From: JADJPL01 sp040382095
GTDB taxonomy: Bacteria; Bacteroidota; Bacteroidia; Chitinophagales; Saprospiraceae
Length of the DNA stretch: 64,000 nt
Assembly: GCA_040382095.1 (NCBI GenBank)
Contig: JBEIGB010000004.1
Coordinates: forward strand, 33,707 to 97,706
Direction: 5' to 3'
Shown: piece after piece, positions 1 through 7,203 of the stretch
Numbering within the stretch: position 1 is the first letter of the stretch
How the letters are laid out: every line of letters begins with the position of its first letter
Notes under the pieces: model-generated
Databases searched by the model: none
Seen by the model: only the letters and a program-made list of their open reading frames with translations
What the model was told of the DNA's origin: nothing
Made by a program: the position numbers and the translations under genes

Positions 1-67
1 GGACGCAAAAACAGCGTATTTTTCACTGCGCTACCCCATTGCACCGAGCCCCACAAGCACATCTAAC

Positions 68-841
68 ATGGAAATTGTTTACATTTCGCTACTGTCTTTT
101 TTTGTCTCCATGCTCACCTTTTTTTCCGGGTTTGGCCTGGGTACGATCCTGACTCCGGTGTTCATGGTATTTTTCCCGACTGGCCTTGCCGTAGCGTTGA
201 CTGGCGTGGTGCATTTTTTCAACAATATTTTTAAGCTGTTCATTACGGGGCGGCACATTGACCGGGTGGTAGCGCTGCGTTTTGGGATTCCTGCGGTAAT
301 ATTTGCTTTTGCCGGCGCATGGCTGTTGATAAAGATTGCTGCCTGGCCCCCTCTTTTCACCTACAGCTTATGGGGCCGGTATTTTGAGGTGTATCCTGCA
401 AAATTCGCGATTGCGCTGCTGCTGATATTTTTTGCGTTGATGGAGATCGTACCGCGCCTGAACAGGATTTCTTTTGGAAGGGACAAGCTCGCTCTTGGCG
501 GAGCGCTGAGTGGTTTTTTCGGGGGGCTGTCCGGTAATCAGGGAGCCTTGCGGAGTGCGTTCCTTATCCGGGCCGGATTGTCCAGAGAGGCTTATATCGG
601 TACGTCTGTGGCGATCTCTGTTTTCGTTGATTTTTCACGGCTGAGCGTATATGCACGCGGATTTGCTGCAGAAGGCCTCGGCGACAAGCTCTACCTCGTC
701 GCATCTGCGACCTTATCGGCTATTCTTGGTGCCTTTATCGGCAACCGGCTGCTGAAGAAGCTGACCTTGAGATTTTTACAGTTGCTGGTCGCAGTGATGT
801 TGATTGCGGTTTCGATTGCACTCGGGGCGGGCTGGATATGA
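68..841 (+). CDS. TauE/SafE-family membrane exporter
   Basis: Predicted inner-membrane protein of 257 residues with about seven or eight hydrophobic helices. The family exports or imports small anions such as sulfite and sulfoacetate, but the substrate here cannot be told from sequence. Seen: an N-terminal helix with the glycine-rich stretch FGLGTILTPVF, a second glycine-rich repeat around GGLSGNQGALRS near residue 155, and hydrophobic helices to the end, which is the two-half layout of TauE/SafE. Length is normal for the family. ATG at 68 is the first in-frame start. The gene stands alone and runs toward the opposite-strand NlpC/P60 gene about 50 bp away. Family assignment is solid, substrate unknown. 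Confidence 0.85.
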   Translation: MEIVYISLLSFFVSMLTFFSGFGLGTILTPVFMVFFPTGLAVALTGVVHFFNNIFKLFITGRHIDRVVALRFGIPAVIFAFAGAWLLIKIAAWPPLFTYSLWGRYFEVYPAKFAIALLLIFFALMEIVPRLNRISFGRDKLALGGALSGFFGGLSGNQGALRSAFLIRAGLSREAYIGTSVAISVFVDFSRLSVYARGFAAEGLGDKLYLVASATLSAILGAFIGNRLLKKLTLRFLQLLVAVMLIAVSIALGAGWI

Positions 842-891
842 TGCGCTTACAGGCCCTGCAGCTTACCGCCGGAGAATAAGTACCCTCGAGC

Positions 892-1398
892 CTAAAGGAT
901 GACCCGGCGGGCCGATTTATACTTCCGCGACCAATACGAGGATTTTTTCAGGTTATCTATCATAATCCCCCGGAAAGTGGCATGAATGATATTTATACCT
1001 TCTTCCTCATTGGAAACGACGAGTGCGACGTGAAAGATTCTACCCCCGGAGCTATGACGGAAGAACACCAGATCGCCGGGCTGAACCTCTTCCAGCGGGA
1101 TTTTTACCCCTTCGAGGGATTGTGCACTGGAGCTCGTAGAGAGGGGGATATCGAAGTTCTTCATTACAAAGTGGGTAAAACCGGAACAGTCGAAGCCTAC
1201 TTCGGGATCACGGCTGGCATAGCGATAAGGCAGCCCCAGGTATTTTTGGGAATATTCTATAATCGCTTTTCTGAACTGCCGCTCCCGCTGAATATTCGCC
1301 GTAATCATACCAGGGGTAAACACGGTACAGCCCTGAAAAGCGAGGATCCCGAACAGCAGTAGCCAGACCGGAATTTTTAAGCACAACCTTGAGCACAT
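892..1398 (-). CDS. NlpC/P60 family cell-wall peptidase lipoprotein
   Basis: Predicted periplasmic or outer-membrane-anchored cysteine peptidase that cleaves peptidoglycan stem peptides. Residues 1-24 form a lipoprotein signal peptide with a lipobox ending at Cys24 (LAFQGC). The catalytic domain follows: Cys71 in DCSGF, His123 in FHVALV and His139 in IIHAT match the NlpC/P60 Cys-His-His triad. At 168 residues it is a minimal lipoprotein-plus-catalytic-domain form with no SH3 or LysM targeting domain. It is the last gene of a minus-strand run (rplY, amidase, this gene), with 43 bp separating it from the amidase stop, so co-transcription is possible. Function is confident; the exact bond cleaved is not. 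Confidence 0.88.
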   Translation of the reverse strand: MCSRLCLKIPVWLLLFGILAFQGCTVFTPGMITANIQRERQFRKAIIEYSQKYLGLPYRYASRDPEVGFDCSGFTHFVMKNFDIPLSTSSSAQSLEGVKIPLEEVQPGDLVFFRHSSGGRIFHVALVVSNEEEGINIIHATFRGIMIDNLKKSSYWSRKYKSARRVIL

Positions 1399-1441
1399 AA
1401 CTTTACGAAAATGGTACGGCGTAAAAATAGCGATTTGTGCG

Positions 1442-2218
1442 TTATTTCAGCACAAAATCGTCCATATCGTTGAGGAAAGGGAACTTTTTTCTAAAATCCT
1501 GCATAGGCGCTGCTTCCAGCACACTGGAAATCACGTGTTCGCCGGTATGGGCCTGGGCGAGATAACAGCCTTCAAAATCGAGGATGCAGGAATCGCCGGC
1601 ATAGTCGAGCCCGTTACCATCGGTGCCGATGCGGTTGACCCCTATCGTATAGCATTGATTCTCGATGGCGCGGGCGATGAGCAGTTGTTTCCAGGCGTGG
1701 CTTCGGCGGGCGGGGAAATTGGCGGTATAAATCAGGAGGTCAAAGGGGTGGGTATTTCTGCTCCAGACGGGGAAGCGCAGGTCGTAGCAGATCAGTGGGC
1801 AGATTTTCCATCCATTCAGTTCGACGAGCAGTCGGTGCTTTCCGGGGCTGTAGTGGAGGTGTTCTCCTGACAGGGTGAAAAGATGGCGTTTATCGTAGTG
1901 GGACACTGTACCGTCGGGGCGCACCCAGAGGAGGCGGTTGTAGTAGTGGCCGTTTTCGGATATGATAAGGCTACCGACCACTACAGCGCCTGTTTTTGCT
2001 GCCTGATCGGCCATCCAGATACTGGTAGGCCCATTTTGTGATTCTGCAAGGCGTTCGGGCGACATACTGAAACCCGTAGTGAACATTTCCGGCAGAATGA
2101 TCAGGTCGGTATATCCCCGGAGTGGGGAGATGATTTCGTTGAACCGGCGTAGGTTGGCCGGTTGGTCTTCCCAGACCAAACCGGCTTGTATCAGGCTGAC
2201 GCGAAGGCCGGCAATCAC
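1442..2218 (-). CDS. Carbon-nitrogen hydrolase, omega-amidase type
   Basis: Cytoplasmic nitrilase-superfamily amidase of 258 residues, most like the YafV/Nit2 omega-amidases that hydrolyse alpha-ketoglutaramate or alpha-ketosuccinamate. The catalytic triad is visible: Glu44 in ILPEMF, Lys110 in YDKRHLF and Cys144 in ICYDLRFP. The YDKRHLF and DLRFPVWSRN contexts are typical of YafV. The start is GTG, and GTGA overlaps the TGA stop of rplY by 4 bp, indicating translational coupling with that gene. Omega-amidase is a family-based call; a related deaminated-glutathione amidase role is the main alternative. Confidence 0.85.
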   Translation of the reverse strand: MIAGLRVSLIQAGLVWEDQPANLRRFNEIISPLRGYTDLIILPEMFTTGFSMSPERLAESQNGPTSIWMADQAAKTGAVVVGSLIISENGHYYNRLLWVRPDGTVSHYDKRHLFTLSGEHLHYSPGKHRLLVELNGWKICPLICYDLRFPVWSRNTHPFDLLIYTANFPARRSHAWKQLLIARAIENQCYTIGVNRIGTDGNGLDYAGDSCILDFEGCYLAQAHTGEHVISSVLEAAPMQDFRKKFPFLNDMDDFVLK

Positions 2219-2811
2219 TTTTTCTTGCCGCTTTCTTTTTCTGCTGCGGCGGTTGCCGAACGGAGTGCACGTGGGATTTCGATCGTTGCCACGGGGATAC
2301 CCGGGGAACTCATGATTTCGATCCCTTTCTCTGTAGAGATATCCCGTACGCGGAGCGACTGACCCAGCTCCAGGGAGGAAATATCCAGCATGAGCTGATC
2401 AACGAGAAATTCCGGCGTGGTCTTTATTTTGACGCGGCGCATCTTTTGTACCAGTTTGCCGCCCACTTTGACACCGGGGGATTGACCCTTTACCCGCACA
2501 GGCACTTCCAGTTTGATTGGCTGGCCATCTACGAGCTGCAGGAAATCAATGTGCACCAGGTCGTTGGTCAGCGGGTGAAGCTGATAATCTTTTACGATGC
2601 ATTTGTAGGTATTTTCTCCGATTTGGAGGTGTGCTACATGAAAATCCGGCGTATAGATCAGATTTTTGACCTGCTGGGGAGTGGTGGCGAAGTGAACCAA
2701 TTCCTTTGCGCTGTAGAGGACGCAGGGGATTTGCCCTTCCCGGCGAAGGGATTTCGAAGCGGTTTTGCCGGTGTCGGGCCTCAATTGGCCGGTGAGAGAG
2801 ATGAATTCCAT
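2215..2811 (-). CDS. rplY: 50S ribosomal protein L25 (Ctc form)
   Basis: Binds 5S rRNA in the large ribosomal subunit. At 198 residues it is the long Ctc form: an N-terminal L25 beta-barrel domain (about 1-92, starting MEFISLTGQLRPDTGK) followed by a TL5-type C-terminal domain (about 100-185). The tail is lysine- and alanine-rich (AAAEKESGKKK). It is the first gene of the unit with the omega-amidase, whose GTG start overlaps its stop. A -7 promoter element lies about 45 bp upstream at 2856-2863. The next upstream gene on the same strand is prs, about 100 bp away, a pairing seen in many bacteria. Confidence 0.95.
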   Translation of the reverse strand: MEFISLTGQLRPDTGKTASKSLRREGQIPCVLYSAKELVHFATTPQQVKNLIYTPDFHVAHLQIGENTYKCIVKDYQLHPLTNDLVHIDFLQLVDGQPIKLEVPVRVKGQSPGVKVGGKLVQKMRRVKIKTTPEFLVDQLMLDISSLELGQSLRVRDISTEKGIEIMSSPGIPVATIEIPRALRSATAAAEKESGKKK

Positions 2812-2855
2812 GACTTTTATATCTTCTGCTTAAAGAATTTCGTTATTTGGGCACG

Positions 2856-2863
2856 CAAAGATA
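2856..2863 (-). promoter_or_regulatory. Bacteroidota -7 promoter element for rplY
   Basis: On the minus strand the sequence reads TATCTTTG, an exact match to the TAnnTTTG -7 consensus of Bacteroidota sigma factor. It is about 45 bp upstream of the rplY start. The expected -33 position carries only a weak TTC match. Confidence 0.55.
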
Positions 2864-2913
2864 ATTGATTTAGAAAAAAAAGTGAATTTTTTTTCATTTT
2901 TTAGTGCCAAAGG

Positions 2914-3855
2914 TCAACCGTCCACAAAGAGGGCAGAAATCGAGCGGTGTTCGTGGGTATTGCGGATAGCGCGTGCGAAGAGTTTAGCCGTTGTGAGTAC
3001 TTTAATTTTGGGTGACTGCCGCTTTAGCGGAATGGTGTCGCATACGAGGAGCTCGTCGAGCAAAGAATTTTCGATATTTTCGTAAGCCTTTCCGGAGAGG
3101 ATAGGGTGGGTACAGAGTGCCCGCACACTTTTGGCGCCTTTTTTCATAATGATTTCTGCGGCTCGGCAGAGCGTACCGGCAGTATCCACGAGGTCGTCCA
3201 CCAGGATAACGTCTGCCCCTTCCACATTTCCGATAACCGTCATCCCTGCGACCTCATTGGCCCTTTCGCGGTACTTGTCGCAGATCACGAGCTCTCTGTG
3301 GAAATACTTTGCATAGATACGTGCCCGTTTCACACCACCGACATCGGGGGAAGCAAAGATAGCATTGGAGAGATCCTGAGCCTGGAGGTAGGGGATATAG
3401 ATTGCTTCGCTCTTGAGGTGGTCCACCGGGATATCGAAGAACCCCTGGATTTGATCCGCGTGGAAGTCCATGGTCATGATGCGATTGGCACCGGCGGCCT
3501 CGATCAGGTTGGCAATCAGCTTGGCGGAAATGGGTACACGTGGTTTGTCTTTGCGGTCTTGGCGGGCATATCCGAAGTAAGGGATCACGGCAGTGATATA
3601 CCCTGCGGAGGCGCGGCGGGCCGCATCGGTCATCAGCAGAAGTTCCATCAAGTTTTCGGCGGGGGGGAAAGTGGACTGGATAAAAAAAACGAACCCTCCG
3701 CGCACGGACTCGTTGATACTCGGCTGCATTTCGCCGTCGCTGAAATGGTTGACGTGCAGATCACCAAGTTTATCGCCGTAATAATCTGCGATTTTTTCTG
3801 CGAGGTACCTTGAGCTGGTGCCTGAAAAAAGTTTGACTTCTACCATGATCGGCAC
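2914..3855 (-). CDS. prs: Ribose-phosphate pyrophosphokinase
   Basis: Makes PRPP from ribose 5-phosphate and ATP, the shared precursor of purine, pyrimidine, histidine and NAD synthesis; cytoplasmic. The 313-residue length is standard. Seen: the N-terminal SDGEMQPSINESVRG region, the flexible ATP loop FGYARQDRKDKPR, MTMDFHADQIQGFF, and the PRPP-binding loop VILVDDLVDTAGT. Both halves of the type I fold are present. ATG at 3855 gives MPIMVEVKLF; the internal Met4 is an alternative start. A TATTTTTG -7 element sits about 28 bp upstream at 3883-3890. Confidence 0.96.
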   Translation of the reverse strand: MPIMVEVKLFSGTSSRYLAEKIADYYGDKLGDLHVNHFSDGEMQPSINESVRGGFVFFIQSTFPPAENLMELLLMTDAARRASAGYITAVIPYFGYARQDRKDKPRVPISAKLIANLIEAAGANRIMTMDFHADQIQGFFDIPVDHLKSEAIYIPYLQAQDLSNAIFASPDVGGVKRARIYAKYFHRELVICDKYRERANEVAGMTVIGNVEGADVILVDDLVDTAGTLCRAAEIIMKKGAKSVRALCTHPILSGKAYENIENSLLDELLVCDTIPLKRQSPKIKVLTTAKLFARAIRNTHEHRSISALFVDG

Positions 3856-3882
3856 GATATTATTAGCATATTAAAAGCACGG

Positions 3883-3890
3883 CAAAAATA
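3883..3890 (-). promoter_or_regulatory. Candidate -7 promoter element for prs
   Basis: Reads TATTTTTG on the minus strand, matching TAnnTTTG, about 28 bp upstream of the prs ATG. No clear -33 TTG was found at 19-bp spacing, so confidence is moderate. Confidence 0.4.
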
Positions 3891-3995
3891 GCAAAGGTTA
3901 GGCTTAGTAACGGGTATTTTTGGGTATGGTTTGGTGCATTATCCGGAAAAAATATTTCACCGCCTGTCAGTATGAGCGGCATCTGCGGTGTAGTG

Positions 3996-4976
3996 TCATT
4001 TTTGCCTTTCCGTTACGAAGAAGATCAGGTCTTCGAGGGATTTGCGGGAAGGGGACGCCGGAAACCCATGCAGTAGCCCGAGGGCTTCCTGACGGTAGGC
4101 ATACATTTTTTCACGTGCATAAGCGATACCCCCGCTTTGCTGCACGAAGCGGATGACCTCCCTGACTTTCTCGGGTTTGTCATTATACCGTTTAATGATA
4201 TTGGTAATGGCTTTCCGATCGGTATCACTTGCGTTGCGCAGTGCATAAATAACCGGCAGGGTCAGTTTTTTTTCCTTGATATCAATACCCAGGGGTTTGC
4301 CGACATCATCATCGCCGAGATCAAATAAATCATCGCGGATTTGGAAGGCGATGCCGATTTTTTCCCCAAATAACCGGGCATTTTCGACGACCGCCTCATC
4401 TTTTGTTGCAGAAGCGGCCCCTGCACTACATGCCGAGGCGATCAGAGAGGCAGTTTTTTGGCGGATAATCTCGAAATAGATATCCTCTTCAATGTCCAGC
4501 CGCCGGGATTTTTCAAACTGCAGCAGCTCCCCTTCGCTCATGGCTTTTACCGCATTCGATACAATTTCCAGGAGGAGGAATTCTTTGTTTTTTAAAGCGA
4601 GCAACAGGCCCTGGGACAACAGGTAGTCGCCGACCAGGACGGCAATTTTATTTTTCCATAAGGCATTTATAGAAAAAAAGCCACGCCGCTCGAAGGAATC
4701 GTCCACGACATCGTCATGAACCAGGGTAGCAGTGTGCAGCAATTCTACGAGTGAAGCCGCGGTAAAAGTCGAAGGGGTTATTCCTCCTGAAATTTCAGCG
4801 CTCAGGAAAACGAACATAGGCCTGATCTGCTTGCCCTTTCGCCGTACGATATAAAAGGTGATTTTATCCAGCAGCGGCACAGGGCTGGCCATGGCCTGGC
4901 GGAAGTGCGCTTCGAAATCTTCAAGTTCCTGTGCGATCGGCTGTTTGATGGTATCTATGGAAAGTTTCATTACCAT
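3996..4976 (-). CDS. Trans-polyprenyl diphosphate synthase
   Basis: Condenses isopentenyl diphosphate units into a long all-trans isoprenoid diphosphate, probably for the menaquinone side chain. The 326-residue protein has both aspartate-rich motifs: the first as HDDVVDD at about residues 87-93 and the second in RDDLFDLGDDD near residue 220, plus the substrate-binding KGKQIRP at about 48-54. The residues just before the first motif (TATLV) are small, which fits a long-chain synthase of the octaprenyl/heptaprenyl type rather than a C15-C20 enzyme; product length remains an inference. Met1 and Met3 are both possible starts. No other isoprenoid gene is near. Confidence 0.88.
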   Translation of the reverse strand: MVMKLSIDTIKQPIAQELEDFEAHFRQAMASPVPLLDKITFYIVRRKGKQIRPMFVFLSAEISGGITPSTFTAASLVELLHTATLVHDDVVDDSFERRGFFSINALWKNKIAVLVGDYLLSQGLLLALKNKEFLLLEIVSNAVKAMSEGELLQFEKSRRLDIEEDIYFEIIRQKTASLIASACSAGAASATKDEAVVENARLFGEKIGIAFQIRDDLFDLGDDDVGKPLGIDIKEKKLTLPVIYALRNASDTDRKAITNIIKRYNDKPEKVREVIRFVQQSGGIAYAREKMYAYRQEALGLLHGFPASPSRKSLEDLIFFVTERQK

Positions 4977-5061
4977 AATAAGTTCGTTCGGAGAGTTCTG
5001 GTTCTATAGGACAGCGAATAAAAATGCCGGCCCTGCCTAAAGCCATAAAGGTTGAACATCG

Positions 5062-5081
5062 GACTGGTCGCGACAGGCCGG
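5062..5081 (+). repeat. Copy of dispersed 20-bp intergenic motif
   Basis: Matches GACTTGTTGCGACAGGCCGG at 18 of 20 positions. It lies 86 bp upstream of the minus-strand polyprenyl synthase start. Confidence 0.6.
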
Positions 5082-5286
5082 TACAGCAGGGGGGCAACAT
5101 ATTAAAGAGCCTGAGACAGTAATGCTGCAGATATCCGCGTCCGAAGGGCTGCAAACAGGCGGTCAAAAATACGTCCTTAGAATAAATAACGGTAGCCTGG
5201 AAGACAATATTTACCCTACCCCCGTTTTTTCGTCGCATAATGGATTTGAAAGCAGGCTAAACCCGTATGAAATAGTTCAAATATTG

Positions 5287-5294
5287 TACTTTTG
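5287..5294 (+). promoter_or_regulatory. Candidate -7 promoter element for glyA
   Basis: TACTTTTG matches TAnnTTTG. It lies about 255 bp upstream of the chosen glyA start. No -33 TTG at the right spacing was found. Confidence 0.35.
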
Positions 5295-5309
5295 ATGCCG
5301 TAAATAATG

Positions 5310-5327
5310 GACTTGTTGCGATGAGTC
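5310..5327 (+). repeat. Copy of dispersed 20-bp intergenic motif
   Basis: The first 12 bases of the consensus are perfect (GACTTGTTGCGA), then it diverges to TGAGTC, which makes it a short GACT...AGTC inverted repeat. It sits just downstream of the candidate glyA -7 element. Confidence 0.55.
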
Positions 5328-5549
5328 AGCCTGGCGGAAATAATCTGCTGTTTTTTGCGCACGCGAAGCTTTTTTGAGGGCATATCGCCCGGGGGTGGCC
5401 GAAAAAAGACATCGTATGCGCGAAAAGGGCCGGTTTTAGCCTGCTAAGATTCCGTGGCAGCAGATCTCTGGTGTGCAGCACATACCCTTTCCGTCCTGTC
5501 CTGGATCACTATCCCTGAACGGGAGCGGATTATTATAGAAAAATATCTA

Positions 5550-6845
5550 ATGATTATGTACCAGGACAAACATCTTTTCGATTTGTTGCAGCGTGAGCTT
5601 CAGCGGCAGCGCAGAGGGGTCGAGCTGATCGCATCGGAAAATTTTGCCAGCCAGGCCGTCCTCGATGCCATGGGGAGCTGCCTGACCAATAAATATGCAG
5701 AGGGATATCCGGGGAAGCGGTATTATGGAGGCTGCGAAGTGGTGGATGAGATCGAGCAGTTGGCGATTGACCGGCTTAAAGAACTTTTCGGGGCGGAATA
5801 TGCAAATGTACAGCCGCATTCCGGTGCGCAGGCAAACGCAGCCGTTTTCCTGGCATTACTTGAGCCTGGCGATGCTATCCTGGGGTTCGACCTCGCGCAT
5901 GGCGGGCACCTGTCGCATGGGTCGCCAGTCAATTTTTCGGGTAAAATATACCGTGCCCATTTCTACGGAGTGGAGCAGTCCACCGGGTTAATTGATATGG
6001 ACCGCGTAGAGGAGAAAGCCCTTGCGGTCAACCCAAAATTACTGATCTGTGGGGCTTCTGCTTATGCCCGCGACTGGGACTATAAGCGTTTTCGCGAAAT
6101 TGCGGATAAAGTAGGGGCAATCCTCCTTGCCGATATCGCGCATCCTGCCGGCCTGATCGCCGCTGATTTACTCAACGACCCGATGGAGCACTGCCACATC
6201 GTCACTTCTACGACCCACAAAACGCTTCGTGGGCCGCGAGGGGGGATTATCATGATGGGCAGGAATTTCTATAATCCGTGGGGCAGGACGCAGAAGAACG
6301 GCACGATGATCAAAATGTCTCAAATCCTCAACAGTGCGGTTTTTCCAGGGATGCAGGGAGGTCCGTTAGAGCATGTCATTGCCGCTAAAGCGACGGCTTT
6401 TTTTGAAGCATTACAACCGGGTTTCCGCAAGTATGCGAAGCAGGTCGTCCATAATGCGAGGACTATGGCCAATGCATTTAAGCAGAAAGGCTACCATATT
6501 ATATCGGGAGGTACCGACAACCACCTCATGCTGATAGACCTGCGCTCTAAAAATCTGAATGGAAAGACTGCCGAGGAGGCCCTTGGAAAAGCTGACATTA
6601 CCGTCAACAAAAACATGGTGCCCTTTGATACAGAATCACCGATGGTCACTTCGGGAATCCGGATCGGCACTGCGGCAGTCACTAGCCGGGGCTTTGGCGA
6701 GTATGAATGCCTGCAGGTGGTAGAATGGATTGACCAGGCACTTTCCCACCCTCATGATGAGGAATTACTCCTGGATATCCGCAGGCAGATCAACACAACG
6801 ATGGCTGGATTTCCCCTCTACCCGGAGGTCCCTGTGGGCTCCTGA
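5550..6845 (+). CDS. glyA: Serine hydroxymethyltransferase
   Basis: PLP enzyme that interconverts serine and glycine with tetrahydrofolate, the main source of one-carbon units; cytoplasmic. The PLP lysine is Lys224 in TTHKTLRGPRGG, and the N-terminal ELIASENFAS and YAEGYPGKRYYGG signatures are present. The frame is open back to a GTG at 5454, but those 32 residues do not resemble the family. The ATG at 5550 (or 5556, MYQDKHLF) gives about 431 residues, normal for the enzyme. It is monocistronic, with the next gene on the opposite strand. It feeds the same folate pool that MetF (43.2 kb) draws on. Confidence 0.96.
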   Translation: MIMYQDKHLFDLLQRELQRQRRGVELIASENFASQAVLDAMGSCLTNKYAEGYPGKRYYGGCEVVDEIEQLAIDRLKELFGAEYANVQPHSGAQANAAVFLALLEPGDAILGFDLAHGGHLSHGSPVNFSGKIYRAHFYGVEQSTGLIDMDRVEEKALAVNPKLLICGASAYARDWDYKRFREIADKVGAILLADIAHPAGLIAADLLNDPMEHCHIVTSTTHKTLRGPRGGIIMMGRNFYNPWGRTQKNGTMIKMSQILNSAVFPGMQGGPLEHVIAAKATAFFEALQPGFRKYAKQVVHNARTMANAFKQKGYHIISGGTDNHLMLIDLRSKNLNGKTAEEALGKADITVNKNMVPFDTESPMVTSGIRIGTAAVTSRGFGEYECLQVVEWIDQALSHPHDEELLLDIRRQINTTMAGFPLYPEVPVGS

Positions 6846-6859
6846 ACGACAAAACCCGG

Positions 6860-7117
6860 TCAATCCTGCGGTAAGGGCTCAATTTCGAAGCCGGCTGCTT
6901 CTACGGCTGCTACGATAGCCGAAATATCGAGGTGGGTACCCTGAACTTTCAGTATCCGGTCGGGATGTCTGAGATCTACTTCCCAGTGTTCGATTCCCGG
7001 CACTTCACTCAGAAAAGGGGTAACAGTGCGCAGGCAAGTACTACAGTTGACGGTTGTTTTGAACAGGCGTTGCTCCATACAGATGGCGCGATTGGTTCCT
7101 TTGGTATCTTTAGACAT
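6860..7117 (-). CDS. Small HMA-type heavy-metal-associated protein
   Basis: An 85-residue soluble protein with a ferredoxin-like HMA fold signature: the metal loop appears as NCSTC (Cys-x-x-Cys, with Val-Asn replacing the usual Met), then VTPFLSEVPGIEHWEVDL and a C-terminal VAAVEAAGFEIE helix. Such domains bind Cu(I), Zn(II) or related ions and pass them to partner proteins. The likely true start is the internal Met14 (MEQRLFKT), giving about 72 residues, because the first 13 residues add nothing recognisable. It is divergent from the TonB receptor, with 86 bp between them, so the two may share regulation. The metal is not determinable. Confidence 0.75.
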   Translation of the reverse strand: MSKDTKGTNRAICMEQRLFKTTVNCSTCLRTVTPFLSEVPGIEHWEVDLRHPDRILKVQGTHLDISAIVAAVEAAGFEIEPLPQD

Positions 7118-7155
7118 TAATATGTGATTTTAATCTCCGTCAGGGACGGTTAAAG

Positions 7156-7185
7156 GTCTGCTCCGAAGGGAGTGACGGGGCAGAC
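7156..7185 (+). other. Leader hairpin upstream of the TonB receptor
   Basis: GTCTGCTCC (7156-7164) can pair with GGGGCAGAC (7177-7185), 8 Watson-Crick pairs plus a G-U, in the 86-bp divergent region. It would lie in the 5' leader of the TonB receptor mRNA. It is too short for a cobalamin riboswitch; a protein-binding or attenuation role is only a possibility. Confidence 0.35.
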
Positions 7186-7203
7186 TGCAAGGGTATTTCA
7201 AAT

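Larger units (their letters stand above)
4977..5549. other. Divergent intergenic region between the polyprenyl synthase and glyA
   Basis: This 573-bp gap separates two divergent genes. It holds two copies of the 20-bp dispersed motif (5062-5081 and 5310-5327) and a TACTTTTG -7 element at 5287-5294 pointing to glyA. No credible gene was found: the open frames here have no recognisable protein character. If the promoter is used, glyA has a leader of about 250 nt; no known riboswitch was recognised in it. Confidence 0.5.

Noticed and set aside
4921..5238. 105-codon minus-strand frame upstream of the polyprenyl synthase
   Set aside because: It overlaps the synthase start and its composition (many Cys, Arg, Leu without pattern) looks random.
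5454..5549. GTG start giving 32 extra residues on serine hydroxymethyltransferase
   Set aside because: The extra residues have no similarity to the family and the 5550/5556 ATG gives the normal length.
7118..7203. Possible cobalamin or TPP riboswitch before the TonB receptor
   Set aside because: The region is only 86 bp and lacks the conserved boxes of either class; only a simple hairpin is supported.
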